64,000 nucleotides of DNA from assembly GCF_904842695.1 (NCBI RefSeq), contig NZ_CAJGWQ010000003.1, positions 112,855 through 176,854 of the forward strand. Direction: 5' to 3'. Within the stretch, counting starts at the first letter, position 1. The number at the start of each line of letters is the position of its first letter. This stretch comes from Gulosibacter hominis. Its GTDB lineage: Bacteria; Actinomycetota; Actinomycetes; Actinomycetales; Microbacteriaceae. Below are positions 1 to 14,910 of the stretch, piece by piece. The position numbers and the translations under genes were made by a program. Below the pieces are notes generated by a model. That model ran no database searches. It saw only the letters and a list, made by a program, of their open reading frames with translations, and had not been told where the DNA came from.

Positions 1-1
1 G

Positions 2-544
2 GCTACCTTCTGGGGGCCGGGTGTTTCGCAGGGGCACTCGGATGCGATTCGCCGCATCCCCGGCGTGATTCGCGGCGTGCAATACACCGTGCCGAACGAG
101 GACGCGGTTGCCGCAGCGAAGACTGCCGGCGCCGAAATCCCCACGGGTAAGCAGGCGCACGCTCGCCACTGTGTTGTGGTGGCGGATGAAGCCGACCACG
201 ACCGCATCCGCGAAACGATCGTGAATATGCCCGACTATTTTGTGGGTTACGAAACCACGGTCGAATTTGTCAGCGAAGAAGAATTCGAGCGCGACCACAC
301 CGGGATGCCGCACGGCGGTCGCGTGATCACCAGCGGCGACCTGGCCGGCTCGCACTCGTCGGTTGAATTTGGGCTCGACCTCGGACGCAACCCCGATTTC
401 ACCGCCGCAATGCTCGTGGCGTCGGCCCGTGCGGCGGCGCGGATGCATACCGCCGGTCGCGTGGGCGCGGTGACGGTGTTCGAGGTGCCGCCGTACCTCT
501 ATTCACCGCAGCCGCTTGACCAGCTGGTTGCCGGCTCGCTCTAG
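2..544 (+). CDS. ddh: meso-diaminopimelate D-dehydrogenase, 3' part
   Basis: This is the C-terminal 180 residues of meso-diaminopimelate dehydrogenase, the NADPH enzyme that aminates tetrahydrodipicolinate directly to meso-DAP for lysine and peptidoglycan synthesis. The reading frame is open to the first base, so the N-terminal Rossmann domain lies outside the window. From memory of the Corynebacterium glutamicum enzyme, the stretches TFWGPGVSQGHSDA, IRRIPGV, MPDYFVGYE, HTGMPHGG and RNPDFTA match closely, and the ending VPPYLYSPQPLDQL matches the family C-terminus. The stop codon at 542-544 shares the sequence CTAG with the stop of the convergent DUF368 gene. Family assignment is firm. Confidence 0.93.
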   Translation, partial: ATFWGPGVSQGHSDAIRRIPGVIRGVQYTVPNEDAVAAAKTAGAEIPTGKQAHARHCVVVADEADHDRIRETIVNMPDYFVGYETTVEFVSEEEFERDHTGMPHGGRVITSGDLAGSHSSVEFGLDLGRNPDFTAAMLVASARAAARMHTAGRVGAVTVFEVPPYLYSPQPLDQLVAGSL

Positions 545-1503
545 TTGCCGGCTGGTTGTGTTTCGCGCCGCTGCAGTAGCTTTTCGGCGCCCAGCAGCGC
601 GAGCACAATCACGGCTCCGAGCACAGCCAGCAGCACCGGCCAGAGAATCGGCTCGGTCGGAGCGAGCAGTGCGCCGGCGCCATCACCATCGGCCGCGCCG
701 ATGGTCTGCCACGGCCACAGCGCGCGCAGCGAACCGAGCATGAGCCCGGCCATCGCCAGCAGCGTGGTGCGCCGGTGCTCGTTCAGCAGGTAGTGCAGCA
801 GCTTCACAAACGCGGCTAACCCAACGATGGCACCGAGCATAAACACGCCGAGATAGGCGAAGTTGCGGTCATCCACCGCCTGCAGCGTGGGGGCGTACAG
901 CCCCACCGCGAGCAGGAAAAACGACCCCGAAACGCCGGGAATTACGAGCGCACAGATCGCAACTGCGGCAGCGATGAACACGATCGGCAGCGCCGGGTTT
1001 TCAACCACCTGGCCACCAGCAAAACTGGTCAGCACAAACGCCACCACGGCAGCCACCACGACGATGACCCAGTCCCACACCGGTGAGCGGCCTTTTGCTC
1101 GTGCCGGCGCCATCTGTAGCGGCACGATCAGGCTTGCGGCCACCATCCCAAAAAACAGGCCGCGCGCGTGCTCGGGGGTGTTGGCGACAAAGTCGTGCAT
1201 CACACCGGCGACGGTGAACACCACCGTGGCCATACCGATCAGCACCGGCACCACCATCCACCAGTTCACGCTGCGCAGTTCGGCGCCAAAGCGCTTGCCG
1301 CGTTCGGGTCCGGTGACCAGCGCGCGCAGGCCCTGCACCACGTGGTTTGCCGATTTGATGAGTTCGTCATAGATGCCGGTAACCAGCGCCACGGTGCCGC
1401 CTGAGACACCGGGCACCAGCTCGGCCATTCCCATGAGCGCGCCGCGAACGAAATCAACAGGGATGAGATAGCGGGGCCGCTGGGAAGTTGTTGTTTGGGT
1501 CAT
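541..1503 (-). CDS. DUF368 family membrane transporter (PopT-like)
   Basis: A polytopic membrane protein of about 320 residues with 8-9 hydrophobic helices. Near the N-terminus it has GALMGMAELVPGVSGGTVAL, and a second similar motif LVIPGVSGSFFLLAVG occurs mid-protein; this duplicated PGVSGG signature defines DUF368. Members (PopT) have been reported to recycle undecaprenyl phosphate across the cytoplasmic membrane for wall synthesis, so that role is inferred from the family. I chose the ATG at 1503, which has a purine-rich AGAAAG site just upstream, over a longer start 21 bases earlier. It is convergent with ddh, and both stops fall within the same CTAG. Confidence 0.85.
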   Translation of the reverse strand: MTQTTTSQRPRYLIPVDFVRGALMGMAELVPGVSGGTVALVTGIYDELIKSANHVVQGLRALVTGPERGKRFGAELRSVNWWMVVPVLIGMATVVFTVAGVMHDFVANTPEHARGLFFGMVAASLIVPLQMAPARAKGRSPVWDWVIVVVAAVVAFVLTSFAGGQVVENPALPIVFIAAAVAICALVIPGVSGSFFLLAVGLYAPTLQAVDDRNFAYLGVFMLGAIVGLAAFVKLLHYLLNEHRRTTLLAMAGLMLGSLRALWPWQTIGAADGDGAGALLAPTEPILWPVLLAVLGAVIVLALLGAEKLLQRRETQPAGN

Positions 1504-1674
1504 TGAGCTCTTTCTGCTGCACAAAGATGGTGCGGATGTATTAGCAGGCTAGTGGCAAGCGCCGGGTTAGCGAGCAGATTGGCACCCGGTGGCGGCCACA
1601 TTCACAGCTTGCGGGCGCCGTTACCCCGCGAAATTCTGGTGCATCGCCAGGAAGCGCCAACTAGGTTGGGTGAC

Positions 1675-2394
1675 ATGACGCATCCATTCATCCCCAAACT
1701 GGACGCTTTCGGCGGCATCGAAATTCACTACGCCGAGCTCAACGACTATGAAAACAATTGCTATGTCGTTGTTGATACGGCGTCAGGTAAAACGCTGGTG
1801 GTGGATGCGGCGGATGCGGCGCCATACGTGTTCGGGCTGGTGGATGCGGCGCGCGAGTCGGCGGCGCAAGCCGGCCGCCCCGAGATCGCGCCGGTAGGCG
1901 TGCTCACCACACACTCGCATCCCGATCACTGGCAGGCGCTGGCGGAGGTGAAGGATGCGCTCGCGGTGCCCTCGCTTGCGGGTGAGGCGGATGCTGGCGA
2001 AATTCCGGTGCCCACCGACCGGCTGGTCAACCACGGCGACACGATTGAGCTGGGTGAGACGGTGCTCGAACTCATCGGTCTGCGTGGTCACACACCGGGG
2101 TCGATCGCGGTGGTGATTCGGCAACCGGGGGAGGCCACCCGCATCCTGACCGGTGACTCGCTATTTCCCGGCGGGATCGGGAACACGTGGGACGACCCCG
2201 AGCGGTACCGGCAGCTGCTTACCGATTGCGTCGAGCGAATTTTCCGGTGCTTCCCGGATGAAACCGTGTTTTATCCCGGGCACGGTCTGCCGTCGACGAT
2301 CGGTCGGGAGCGCGGGTTCCTTAACCGCTGGCGGTTGCTTGGCGACCTGGATCCCGTGGATCCGAGTACCGACCGCTATCTTGGCGAGGCGTAG
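1675..2394 (+). CDS. MBL-fold metallohydrolase (glyoxalase II-like)
   Basis: A 239-residue metallo-beta-lactamase-fold hydrolase. The metal-binding motif THSHPDHW gives His80, His82, Asp84 and His85; further ligands are visible in LRGHTPGS, LTGDSLFPGG and FYPGHGLPS, the order seen in glyoxalase II-like proteins. The substrate cannot be told from sequence; hydroxyacylglutathione or mycothiol-conjugate hydrolysis is possible. I start it at the ATG at 1675 (MTHPFIPKLD), because the 41 residues upstream in the open frame look non-coding and have no homologous feel. It stands alone between the DUF368 gene and rpoB, and no operon partner is visible. Confidence 0.8.
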   Translation: MTHPFIPKLDAFGGIEIHYAELNDYENNCYVVVDTASGKTLVVDAADAAPYVFGLVDAARESAAQAGRPEIAPVGVLTTHSHPDHWQALAEVKDALAVPSLAGEADAGEIPVPTDRLVNHGDTIELGETVLELIGLRGHTPGSIAVVIRQPGEATRILTGDSLFPGGIGNTWDDPERYRQLLTDCVERIFRCFPDETVFYPGHGLPSTIGRERGFLNRWRLLGDLDPVDPSTDRYLGEA

Positions 2395-2685
2395 TTTGGT
2401 GCCCGGTCGGCGTAGATCGCGCTAGGATAAGTCTGTATGCCAGATTCGGGCAGATTCTCTCTGGTATTTCTCGGCAATCCGTCTTACAATGGCTACTTGC
2501 GCTTCGTCGCTCCATGCCTTCATATTGCGGTGGGCTTGGCAGTGCGGTTCATCGCAGTTCGGCCACCGGTATCCCGCTCTCGTCGTTCAGCATGAGTCAT
2601 TTGCACAGCCAGGCGATGTAGCCAACCCTCACGAATCGATGCGAGACCGTCCCCTTCATGCCGGGGGACTGCGGAGGTATTTCCA

Positions 2686-6180
<3,495 letters not shown>

Positions 6181-6227
6181 CCCGGTACTGAGAATCGAAT
6201 CGCGTTCAGATTTAGGAGAAATCAGAA

Positions 6228-9200
6228 TTGATCGACGCAACAAAGTTTGACAGCCTCAGCATCGGGCTGGCGACCAGCGACGACATCCTCGCGTGGTCGA
6301 AGGGTGAAGTTAAGAAGCCCGAAACCATCAACTACCGCACCCTCAAGCCCGAGAAGGACGGTCTGTTCGGTGAACAGATTTTCGGTCCATCGCGTGACTG
6401 GGAGTGTGCCTGCGGTAAATACAAGCGCGTGCGCTTCAAGGGCATCATCTGTGAGCGCTGCGGTGTTGAAGTCACCAAGTCATCGGTGCGACGCGAGCGG
6501 ATGGGACACATCAACCTCGCCGCACCCGTGACCCACATCTGGTACTTCAAGGGTGTGCCGTCGCGCCTGGGCTACCTGCTCGACATGGCCCCCAAGGACC
6601 TCGAAAAGGTCATCTACTTCGCCGCCTACATGGTGGTCTCGGTGGATGAAGAGGGCCGCCGCGACGACCTCGACGAGCTCGAACAAGAGCTGCGTCTCGA
6701 GCTCGAGTCGATCGGCAAGTCACGCGACTCGCAGATCAACAACAAGCTCGCCGAGCTCGAAAAAACGCTCGCTGAGCTCGAGGCTGACGACGCCACTGCC
6801 GACCAGAAGCGCAAGGCCAAGGACGCCAGCGACAAGGAACTCGCGCGCATCCGCAAGGAATCAGACGCACTCATCCAGCAGCTCGAGCGCGTGTTTGAAG
6901 CGTTCAAGGAGCTCAAGGTTGGGGAATTGCGCGCCGACGACGCCGACTACGCCGAGCTCGTCGACCGCTACGGCGACTACTTCGAGGCCTACATGGGTGC
7001 CGAAGCCATCCAGCGCCGCCTGCGCGACTTCGACCTCGAGAGCGAAGCTGAGATCCTGCGCGAGCAGATCCAGACCGGTAAGGGTCAGAAGAAGATCCGC
7101 GCCATCAAGCGTCTCAAGGTGGTGACCGCGTTCCTCAGCACCAACAACAAGCCTGAGGCTATGGTGCTCGACGTGATCCCGGTCATCCCGCCGGAGCTGC
7201 GCCCGATGGTTCAGCTGGACGGTGGCCGTTTTGCGACCAGTGACCTCAACGACCTCTACCGTCGTGTCATCAACCGCAACAACCGGCTGCGCCGCCTGCT
7301 CGACCTCGCTGCCCCCGAGATCATCGTGAACAACGAGAAGCGCATGCTGCAGGAGGCCGTTGACGCGCTGTTCGACAACGGCCGCCGTGGTCGTCCGGTG
7401 ACCGGCACCGGTAACCGCGCACTGAAGTCGCTCAGCGACATGCTCAAGGGTAAGCAGGGTCGTTTCCGTCAAAACCTGCTCGGTAAGCGCGTTGACTACT
7501 CGGGCCGCTCGGTGATCATCGTTGGTCCGACCCTGAAGATGCACCAGTGCGGTCTGCCCAAGCAGATGGCACTTGAGCTGTTCAAGCCGTACGTCATCAA
7601 GCGCCTGATCGACCTCGGTCACGCATCCAACATCAAGGCAGCCAAGCGCGCTGTTGAGCGTGCCAAGCCCGAGGTGTGGGACGTGCTCGAAGAAGTTATT
7701 CGTGAGCGCCCGGTGCTGCTCAACCGTGCACCCACCCTGCACCGTCTCGGTATCCAGGCCTTCGAGCCGCAGCTCGTTGAGGGTAAGGCCATCCAGCTTC
7801 ACCCGCTCGCCTGTGCGGCGTTCAACGCCGACTTCGACGGTGACCAGATGGCTGTGCACCTGCCGCTGTCGGTTGAGGCGCAGGCCGAGGCACGCATCCT
7901 CATGCTCGCCTCGAACAACATCCTGAAGCCCTCGGATGGTCGACCCGTGACCCTGCCCTCGCAGGACATGGTTGCCGGTCTGTACCACCTCACCTTCCAG
8001 CGTGATGACGTTGTGGGTGTGGGTCGTTCGTTCTCGTCGGTTGCCGAAGCGATCCTGGCAATGGATGAGGGCACTCTGCACCTCAATGCCAAGGTCAGCA
8101 TTCGTATCACCGATGGTGCTGGCGGGTCGACTGTGCGTGAGACCACGCTCGGCCGGGCACTGTTCAACGAGCTGCTGCCGGACGACTACCCGTACCTCGA
8201 CAAGGTCATGACCAAGGGCCAGCTCTCGGGCGTCGTGAACTACCTCGCCGAGCGCTACGACAAGGACGTGGTTGCCAGCACCCTCGACAAGATCAAGGAC
8301 GCTGGTTTCCACTGGGCAACCCGCTCGGGTATTTCGCTCGCAATTAGTGACGTGGTGGTGCCCGACACCAAGGAAGCCATCGTTGCCGAGACCGAGGCCA
8401 AGGTTGCCGAGCTGCGCGACGACTACACCATGGGTCTTATTTCGCAGGCAGAGTACCGCGAAAAGACCATCGCGATGTGGGAAGACGCCACTGAGCGCGT
8501 GGCCGAAGACACCCGCGAACAGTTCCCCGACACCAACTCGATTCACCGCATGGTGACCGCGGGTGCTAACGGTAACTGGCTGCAGGTGCGTCAGGTTGCC
8601 GGTATGCGAGGCATCGTGGCAAACCCGAAGGGTGAGAAGATTGCTCGTCCGATCATTCACTCGTACCGTGAGGGTCTGACCGTGCTCGAGTACTTCTCGT
8701 CGACCCACGGTGCTCGTAAGGGTCTGGCCGACACCGCCCTCAAGACCGCCGACTCGGGTTACCTCACCCGTCGTCTGGTGGACGTTTCGCAGGATGTGAT
8801 CATCCGCGAACTCGACTGTGGTACGCGCAAGGGCCTCACCCTGCCAATCGTCCAGACCGACGCGACTGGTGAAGTGCAGCTGGCCGACAACGTTGAAAAC
8901 TCGGTGTACGCCCGTACCCTGGCGGTTGATGTCAAGGATGCTGAGGGTAACGTGCTGGCTCAGGCTGGCGACCCTGTCGGTGACGTGCTCATCGAGCAGT
9001 TTGTTGCCGCCGGTGTGCGCGAGGTTGCCGTACGTTCAGTGCTCACCTGTGAATCGCAGATTGGTGTTTGTGCCAAGTGCTACGGCCGCTCGATGTCGGC
9101 GTCGCAGCTTGCCGATCTCGGCGAGGCCGTCGGTATTATCGCGGCGCAGTCGATTGGTGAGCCCGGTACCCAGCTGACGATGCGTACCTTCCACACCGGT

Positions 9201-10067
9201 GGTATTGCCGGTGCTGCCGACATCACCCAGGGTCTGCCCCGTGTGCAGGAGCTGTTCGAGGCCCGCACTCCGAAGGGTGCAGCGCCGCTGGCGAAGGTGG
9301 CCGGCATCATCACCATTCAGGACACCGAGAAACAGCGCAAGCTGGTGCTCACCCCCGACAACAAGGATGAAGAGCCCATCACCTACCCGGTGACCAAGCG
9401 TGCCGAACTGCTGGTTGAAGAGGGTGCTCGTGTTGAGCCCGGTCAGCAGCTGGTTGAGGGTCCGCTCGACCCGAAGGATGTGCTTGAGGTGCGTGGTCCG
9501 GCTGCCGTGCAGAAGTACCTCGTGCAGGGTGTGCAGGAGGTGTACAACAGCCAGGGTGTGCCGATTCACGACAAGCACATCGAGGTGATTGTGCGCCAGA
9601 TGCTGCGCAAGGTCACGATTAACGAGTCGGGCGACACCAACATGCTGCCCGGTGAGCTGATCGACCGCCAGCGCTTCCAGGCCGCTAACCGCCAGGCGGT
9701 AACCGAGGGTCGTCGCCCGGCTTCGGGTCGACCCGAGGTGATGGGTATCACCAAGGCGTCGCTCGCCACCGAGTCGTGGCTGTCGGCCGCATCGTTCCAG
9801 GAGACCACCCGCGTGCTCACGCAGGCGGCTATGGAACAGAAGACCGACCCGCTGCTCGGCCTCAAAGAGAACGTCATCATCGGTCGCCTCATCACCGCTG
9901 GTACCGGTCTCAACGAGTACTCCGACCAGGTGGTGGAAGCTACCGAAGAGGCAATTGCCGAGCGGTACCCCTACCAGCAGGAGAACATCGACTACGAAGC
10001 CGATTTGTCGTTTGCCGACTTCGACTCGTTCGGAGCTGACAGCGACTTCGGCATCACGTTCGAATAG
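6228..10067 (+). CDS. rpoC: RNA polymerase beta' subunit
   Basis: RpoC of 1279 residues. It starts with TTG at 6228 after TAGGAGAAA. The N-terminal zinc site is Cys60, Cys62, Cys75 and Cys78. The catalytic magnesium loop [12 protein letters not shown] has Asp535, Asp537 and Asp539. The second zinc site follows the [11 protein letters not shown] pattern near residue 941. A long Glu/Lys-rich coiled insertion near residues 145-230 is typical of the actinobacterial subunit. It is co-transcribed with rpoB and ends shortly before a GC-rich hairpin. Confidence 0.98.
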   Translation: MIDATKFDSLSIGLATSDDILAWSKGEVKKPETINYRTLKPEKDGLFGEQIFGPSRDWECACGKYKRVRFKGIICERCGVEVTKSSVRRERMGHINLAAPVTHIWYFKGVPSRLGYLLDMAPKDLEKVIYFAAYMVVSVDEEGRRDDLDELEQELRLELESIGKSRDSQINNKLAELEKTLAELEADDATADQKRKAKDASDKELARIRKESDALIQQLERVFEAFKELKVGELRADDADYAELVDRYGDYFEAYMGAEAIQRRLRDFDLESEAEILREQIQTGKGQKKIRAIKRLKVVTAFLSTNNKPEAMVLDVIPVIPPELRPMVQLDGGRFATSDLNDLYRRVINRNNRLRRLLDLAAPEIIVNNEKRMLQEAVDALFDNGRRGRPVTGTGNRALKSLSDMLKGKQGRFRQNLLGKRVDYSGRSVIIVGPTLKMHQCGLPKQMALELFKPYVIKRLIDLGHASNIKAAKRAVERAKPEVWDVLEEVIRERPVLLNRAPTLHRLGIQAFEPQLVEGKAIQLHPLACAAFNADFDGDQMAVHLPLSVEAQAEARILMLASNNILKPSDGRPVTLPSQDMVAGLYHLTFQRDDVVGVGRSFSSVAEAILAMDEGTLHLNAKVSIRITDGAGGSTVRETTLGRALFNELLPDDYPYLDKVMTKGQLSGVVNYLAERYDKDVVASTLDKIKDAGFHWATRSGISLAISDVVVPDTKEAIVAETEAKVAELRDDYTMGLISQAEYREKTIAMWEDATERVAEDTREQFPDTNSIHRMVTAGANGNWLQVRQVAGMRGIVANPKGEKIARPIIHSYREGLTVLEYFSSTHGARKGLADTALKTADSGYLTRRLVDVSQDVIIRELDCGTRKGLTLPIVQTDATGEVQLADNVENSVYARTLAVDVKDAEGNVLAQAGDPVGDVLIEQFVAAGVREVAVRSVLTCESQIGVCAKCYGRSMSASQLADLGEAVGIIAAQSIGEPGTQLTMRTFHTGGIAGAADITQGLPRVQELFEARTPKGAAPLAKVAGIITIQDTEKQRKLVLTPDNKDEEPITYPVTKRAELLVEEGARVEPGQQLVEGPLDPKDVLEVRGPAAVQKYLVQGVQEVYNSQGVPIHDKHIEVIVRQMLRKVTINESGDTNMLPGELIDRQRFQAANRQAVTEGRRPASGRPEVMGITKASLATESWLSAASFQETTRVLTQAAMEQKTDPLLGLKENVIIGRLITAGTGLNEYSDQVVEATEEAIAERYPYQQENIDYEADLSFADFDSFGADSDFGITFE

Positions 10068-10101
10068 ACAAAGCGCTCTCGCTAGTTTTTAGCGGAGATG
10101 C

Positions 10102-10143
10102 AGCGGGGCTCGCGCCGGGTGCGCGGGCCCCGCTCGCGTTTCC
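10102..10143 (+). terminator. hairpin terminator after rpoC
   Basis: GCGGGGC at 10103-10109 pairs with GCCCCGC at 10127-10133, and an inner CGCGC/GCGCG stem sits at 10111-10115 and 10121-10125. A short CGCGTTTCC tail follows. It lies 35 bases after the rpoC stop, in the expected place for the end of the rpoBC transcript. The T-tract is weak, as is common in GC-rich actinobacteria. Confidence 0.6.
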
Positions 10144-10229
10144 ATTCGCCATGCTGATCCGTCGCCGATGCGCGGCACGTTCGGCGCGGCAAGCCGGTAA
10201 GGCCAGGCATGCGCAATAGTGTGGCCTGC

Positions 10230-11537
10230 ATGACCGATGAATACCGCGCTCCTCAGCCCTATGACGATGGGCCGCGCTACGACGACGACCGCGCCACCAC
10301 ATCCGCTGCCGATCAGGTAGCCGGTGGCGACGAGCAGCAGCGCGTGTTTGCGATGCCCGCAGCCGAGCAGGCCGCTCGCGCGGAAAGCTCAGCAGAGCAA
10401 AATGCTCGCGAGGGAAGCGCCGTCGAGCGGGAAGCTCGTGGGGAAGGTGTCGGCGAGCAGACCCCCGCTGAGCCGGCTAGCGACTCGGAAGCTGCGGATG
10501 TAGGTAGCGTCGACGCCACGCCAGCACCGACCAGCCAGGATGCTGCGACGCAAGCTGCCGCAGCAGCTGCTGAACAATCGCATTTTGAAAGTGCTCCGAC
10601 GCAGCAGGATGAGCGCCTCATGGAGGCAGTGCAGCGATCGCGTCACCTGCCGCTCGACGGTGAATATGAAGTCGCGCCGGTCAGCCCACAGGTAGCTGAC
10701 AACACATCGGCGCCGACAACCGAAGGGGAAGCGCAGCCCGCGCCGGGGGCGCACCCTGACGTGACCACCGAAACGGCGGCGTATCCTGACACGACGACCG
10801 AAACGGCGGCGCAAACACGGCGCATCGAGACAACGCCAGCCCCCGCCGCAGAACCCTCGCAACCGGATGCATCCAGTGTGACCGCGGCGCCGGAGCCGGT
10901 TGATTCCGCGAGCGTGCACGATGACGAGACCTTCGCGCCGCTCGGGATTTCGGTGACCGAGGGCCTGTTGGTTAAGCCCGAAAAACCCAGTAACCGCGGG
11001 TTTGCCGTACTGATGTCGGTGTTTGCGACCGTACTATTTGCGGTTGGCTATGCGGTTGCGTTCACCTTTGCGCGCAAGCTGTTCAGCCCTGATCTCGAAA
11101 TTGTTGACGGGCTGATGCAGCTTGTGGGTTCGATGCAGTTCTACCTGCCGGTGGCTGTGTTTTTTGTGGTTTTCCTGTTCTGGTCGCTACTGGCGAATCG
11201 CGCACGGTGGTGGGGCTACATTGTCGCCTCGCAGGTGCTGGCCGTGCTGGTGGCCGCGGCCTGCTATGCCGCAGTGGGGCTGAACGCGGTGCTCGCGGGG
11301 GAGCCGTTCACCGCGGATGTGTTCCTGCAGGCGCTGCGCGACTATGTGCACCTGCCCGGTGCACTACTGGCCGCACTCGTCGCGATTCCGGTGGTCACCT
11401 GGTTTGGCGGTATCAGCGCCATGCGCGGACGCAAGCTCACTCGCGAATACGAGCACGATCTCGCCGAGTATGAGCGGCGGGTCGAGATTGAGCGTGAGCA
11501 GGTGCGCGAACAGCGCGATACCAGCGCTGTCGAATAA
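10230..11537 (+). CDS. unknown membrane protein with long acidic N-terminus
   Basis: I do not recognise a named family. The first 250 or so residues are low-complexity, rich in Ala, Glu, Thr and Pro, and probably disordered. Two near-identical short repeats with the pattern DVTTETAAYPDTTTETAA occur within this part. Four hydrophobic helices follow, near residues 256-278, 301-325, 328-352 and 376-398, and then a charged, helical cytosolic tail (REYEHDLAEYERRVEIEREQ). I prefer the ATG at 10230 (MTDEYRAPQ); a TAGTGT hexamer about ten bases upstream could be the -10 of a leaderless transcript. An ATG 21 bases earlier is the alternative. It sits alone between rpoC and the str operon promoter. Confidence 0.65.
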   Translation: MTDEYRAPQPYDDGPRYDDDRATTSAADQVAGGDEQQRVFAMPAAEQAARAESSAEQNAREGSAVEREARGEGVGEQTPAEPASDSEAADVGSVDATPAPTSQDAATQAAAAAAEQSHFESAPTQQDERLMEAVQRSRHLPLDGEYEVAPVSPQVADNTSAPTTEGEAQPAPGAHPDVTTETAAYPDTTTETAAQTRRIETTPAPAAEPSQPDASSVTAAPEPVDSASVHDDETFAPLGISVTEGLLVKPEKPSNRGFAVLMSVFATVLFAVGYAVAFTFARKLFSPDLEIVDGLMQLVGSMQFYLPVAVFFVVFLFWSLLANRARWWGYIVASQVLAVLVAAACYAAVGLNAVLAGEPFTADVFLQALRDYVHLPGALLAALVAIPVVTWFGGISAMRGRKLTREYEHDLAEYERRVEIEREQVREQRDTSAVE

Positions 11538-11593
11538 AACCAGCGACGCCGAATAAACTTATCGGCAGTTTAGGGCCCGATTGCATCCCAGGC

Positions 11594-11622
11594 TTGACCG
11601 CTATCTGACGCCCCGGTAACAT
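11594..11622 (+). promoter_or_regulatory. promoter of the rpsL-rpsG-fusA operon
   Basis: TTGACC at 11594-11599 and TAACAT at 11617-11622 are separated by exactly 17 bases, a near-consensus housekeeping sigma-factor promoter. It lies about 210 bases before the rpsL start, leaving a long untranslated leader in which I see no further gene. Confidence 0.65.
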
Positions 11623-11835
11623 GTTCAGGTGCGCCGGACTCGGCGTGCCTGAAATGCTCCGTGGGAGTCACCTTCTCGTGATGCCCCGGCAGGTAGCCGC
11701 CGGACGTCCGTGCAGGACGTGTTACTTACCAGCGATATCGCATGTTGTCGTATTGCCGGTGAGCCGGGCGAACGCCCGAAGCTGCAGTCCGCAGCCAATC
11801 ACACAGAGCAATACACCATCAAGGAGAATTACCAA

Positions 11836-12207
11836 GTGCCAACCATTCAGCAGTTGGTTCGCAAGGGCCGCAAGCCCAAGGTGAGCCGTTCAAACTCGCC
11901 CGCACTCAAGGGCAACCCCATGCAGCGCGGTGTGTGCACCCGTGTCTACACCACCACCCCGAAGAAGCCGAACTCGGCACTGCGCAAGGTAGCCCGTGTG
12001 AAGCTTTCGAACGGTACTGAGGTCACCGCCTACATCCCCGGCGAGGGCCACAACCTGCAGGAGCACTCGATGGTGCTCGTGCGCGGTGGTCGTGTGAAGG
12101 ACCTTCCCGGTGTGCGCTACCACATCGTTCGCGGTGCGCTTGACACCCAGGCAGTCAAAGGCCGCAAGCAGGCTCGTAGCCACTACGGCGCCAAGAAGGA
12201 GAAGTAA
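11836..12207 (+). CDS. rpsL: 30S ribosomal protein S12
   Basis: S12 of 123 residues, in the decoding centre of the small subunit. The start is GTG at 11836 with AAGGAG at 11821-11826; the open frame extends further upstream, but the family N-terminus is [12 protein letters not shown]. Lys43 in [12 protein letters not shown] and the KDLPGVRYH loop are wild type, so no classical streptomycin-resistance change is present. The stop overlaps the rpsG start in TAATG. Confidence 0.97.
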   Translation: MPTIQQLVRKGRKPKVSRSNSPALKGNPMQRGVCTRVYTTTPKKPNSALRKVARVKLSNGTEVTAYIPGEGHNLQEHSMVLVRGGRVKDLPGVRYHIVRGALDTQAVKGRKQARSHYGAKKEK

Positions 12208-12677
12208 TGCCTCGTAAGGGACCTGCGCAGAAGCGCCCCGTCGTTATCGACCCCGTCTACGGTTCGCCGGTAGTCAGCCAGCTCGTCAACAAGGTGCTCG
12301 TTGACGGCAAGAAGTCGCAGGCTGAGCGCATTGTTTACGGCGCACTCGAAAACGTCGCCAACAAGACCGGCGAAGACGCTGTCGGCATGCTCAAGAAGGC
12401 GCTCGACAACATCCGCCCAACCCTCGAGGTCCGTAGCCGCCGTGTCGGTGGTTCGACCTACCAGGTGCCGGTTGAGGTGAAGCCGCACCGCGCCAACACG
12501 CTCGCACTGCGTTGGCTCGCCGGCTACGCCAAGGTGCGTCGCGAAAAGACCATGACCGAGCGTCTCACCAACGAGATCCTCGACGCCTCGAACGGCCTCG
12601 GTGCCGCGGTGAAGCGCCGCGAAGACATGCACAAGATGGCCGAATCGAACAAGGCCTTCGCACACTACCGCTGGTAG
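12207..12677 (+). CDS. rpsG: 30S ribosomal protein S7
   Basis: S7 of 156 residues, the primary binder of the 3' major domain of 16S rRNA. It begins [11 protein letters not shown], contains the [15 protein letters not shown] signature and ends [12 protein letters not shown], all as expected for actinobacteria. Its ATG overlaps the last base of the rpsL stop, so the two are translationally coupled. fusA follows after a 118-bp gap. Confidence 0.97.
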   Translation: MPRKGPAQKRPVVIDPVYGSPVVSQLVNKVLVDGKKSQAERIVYGALENVANKTGEDAVGMLKKALDNIRPTLEVRSRRVGGSTYQVPVEVKPHRANTLALRWLAGYAKVRREKTMTERLTNEILDASNGLGAAVKRREDMHKMAESNKAFAHYRW

Positions 12678-12795
12678 TTTCCAAACCGGTCAACAAGACA
12701 TGCTAAGCAGTCTTGTCGGCCGGTTTGCGGTTGGAGTAACCAACTCGAGCCGCGAATTAGAGCAGTAACCCACACATCAACAAACGGGAGACACC

Positions 12796-14910
12796 GTGGC
12801 ACAGGAAGTGCAGACAGACCTTAAGAAGGTCCGCAATATCGGCATCATGGCGCACATTGACGCCGGTAAGACCACGACTACCGAGCGCATCCTGTTCTAC
12901 ACGGGTGTTAACCACAAGATCGGTGAGTCGCACGACGGTGCGGCCACCATGGACTGGATGGCTCAGGAGCAGGAGCGCGGTATCACCATTACCTCGGCTG
13001 CTACCACCTGCTACTGGAACAAGACGCAGATCAACATCATCGACACCCCCGGTCACGTCGACTTCACCGTCGAGGTAGAGCGCTCGCTACGCGTGCTCGA
13101 CGGCGCCGTCGCAGTGTTCGACGGTAAGGAAGGTGTTGAGCCGCAGTCAGAGACCGTGTGGCGTCAGGCCGACAAGTACAACGTGCCGCGCATCTGCTTC
13201 ATCAACAAGATGGACAAGCTCGGTGCCGACTTCTACCACTCGGTTGAAACCATCAAGTCACGCCTGGGCGTGAAGCCGCTCGTGCTGCAGCTGCCGATCG
13301 GCGCTGAGAACGACTTCATCGGTGTTGTTGACCTCGTCAAGATGCAGGCGCTCACCTGGCGCGGTGACGACAAGGGCGCTGTGGTTCCCGGCACTCCAGC
13401 CGAGATCGAAGAGATCCCCGCCGACCTCGTCGACAAGGCTGAAGAATACCGCGCTGAGCTGCTCGAGACCGTGGCCGAGACCAGCGAGGAGCTGCTCGAA
13501 AAGTACCTCGGTGGTGAGGAACTCACCGTCGAAGAAATCCAGGCCGGCATCCGCGAGCTCACCATTGCTGGTGACGCATTCCCTGTGATCTGTGGTACCG
13601 CCTTCAAGAACCGCGGTGTGCAGCCCATGCTCGACGCCGTTGTGGCCTACCTGCCCTCGCCGCTTGACGTGCCTCCGATGAAGGCCACCCTGCCGAACGA
13701 CCCCGAGGCTATCGTTGAGCGCCCCTCGAGCAAGGATGCACCCTTCTCGGCACTCGCGTTCAAGGTGGCGGTGCACCCGTTCTACGGCCGCCTCACCTAC
13801 GTGCGCGTCTACTCGGGTCAGGTTTCGACCGGTACCCAGGTGCTCAACTCGACCAAGGGTAAGAAGGAGCGCATCGGTAAGCTCTTCCAGATGCACTCCA
13901 ACAAGGAGAACCCGGTTGACGAGGTAATCGCTGGTCACATCTACGCCGTTATCGGCCTCAAGGACACCACCACCGGTGACACCCTGTGTGACATCAACGA
14001 CCCCGTCGTGCTCGAGTCGATGACCTTCCCCGAGCCGGTTATTTCGGTGGCAATCGAGCCGAACTCGAAGGCCGACCAGGAGAAGCTCGGTACTGCTATT
14101 CAGAAGCTGGCCGAAGAAGACCCGACCTTCCGCGTTGAGCTCAACCCCGAAACTGGTCAGACCACCATCTCGGGTATGGGTGAGCTGCACCTCGACATTC
14201 TCGTCGACCGTATGAAGCGCGAGTTCAAGGTTGAGGCAAACATCGGTAAGCCGCAGGTGGCCTACCGTGAAACCATCCGTCGCACCGTCGAGCGCTACGA
14301 CTACACCCACAAGAAGCAGACCGGTGGTTCTGGTCAGTTCGCTAAGGTGCAGATCAAGCTCGAGCCGCTCGAGGTTGAGGGCGACAAGATTTACGAGTTC
14401 GAGAACGCCGTTACCGGTGGTCGCGTGCCGAAGGAATACATCCCCTCGGTTGACGCCGGTATTCAGGATGCAATGCAGGTGGGTATTCTCGCCGGCTTCC
14501 CGGTGGTGGGCGTCAAGGCCACCCTGGTTGACGGTGCCTACCACGACGTTGACTCTTCGGAGATGGCGTTCAAGATCGCGGGTTCGATGGCGTTCAAGGA
14601 GGCCGCAACCAAGGCCTCGCCGGCGCTGCTCGAACCGCTCATGAAGGTCGAGGTGCGCACCCCTGAGGAATACATGGGTGACGTCATCGGCGACCTCAAC
14701 TCTCGCCGCGGTCAAATCCAGTCGATGGAGGACGCCTCGGGTGTGAAGGTGGTGCGTGCACTCGTACCGCTTTCGGAGATGTTCGGCTACATCGGTGACC
14801 TGCGCTCGAAGACTTCGGGTCGCGCCGTGTACTCGATGGAGTTCGACTCGTATGCGGAGGTCCCGAAGGCCGTCGCAGACGAGATCATCGAAAAGGGTAA
14901 GGGCGCCTAG
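12796..14910 (+). CDS. fusA: elongation factor G
   Basis: EF-G of 704 residues, the GTPase that drives ribosomal translocation. It starts with GTG at 12796 after GGGAGAC. The G1 loop AHIDAGKT covers residues 19-26; G3 (DTPGHVDF) and G4 (NKMD) follow. Domain IV carries the [10 protein letters not shown] and [10 protein letters not shown] signatures. It follows rpsL-rpsG in the standard order. Confidence 0.97.
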   Translation: MAQEVQTDLKKVRNIGIMAHIDAGKTTTTERILFYTGVNHKIGESHDGAATMDWMAQEQERGITITSAATTCYWNKTQINIIDTPGHVDFTVEVERSLRVLDGAVAVFDGKEGVEPQSETVWRQADKYNVPRICFINKMDKLGADFYHSVETIKSRLGVKPLVLQLPIGAENDFIGVVDLVKMQALTWRGDDKGAVVPGTPAEIEEIPADLVDKAEEYRAELLETVAETSEELLEKYLGGEELTVEEIQAGIRELTIAGDAFPVICGTAFKNRGVQPMLDAVVAYLPSPLDVPPMKATLPNDPEAIVERPSSKDAPFSALAFKVAVHPFYGRLTYVRVYSGQVSTGTQVLNSTKGKKERIGKLFQMHSNKENPVDEVIAGHIYAVIGLKDTTTGDTLCDINDPVVLESMTFPEPVISVAIEPNSKADQEKLGTAIQKLAEEDPTFRVELNPETGQTTISGMGELHLDILVDRMKREFKVEANIGKPQVAYRETIRRTVERYDYTHKKQTGGSGQFAKVQIKLEPLEVEGDKIYEFENAVTGGRVPKEYIPSVDAGIQDAMQVGILAGFPVVGVKATLVDGAYHDVDSSEMAFKIAGSMAFKEAATKASPALLEPLMKVEVRTPEEYMGDVIGDLNSRRGQIQSMEDASGVKVVRALVPLSEMFGYIGDLRSKTSGRAVYSMEFDSYAEVPKAVADEIIEKGKGA

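Noticed and set aside
6861..8708. A 615-codon minus-strand open frame opposite rpoC
   Set aside because: Same antisense codon-bias effect; no ribosome site or domain.
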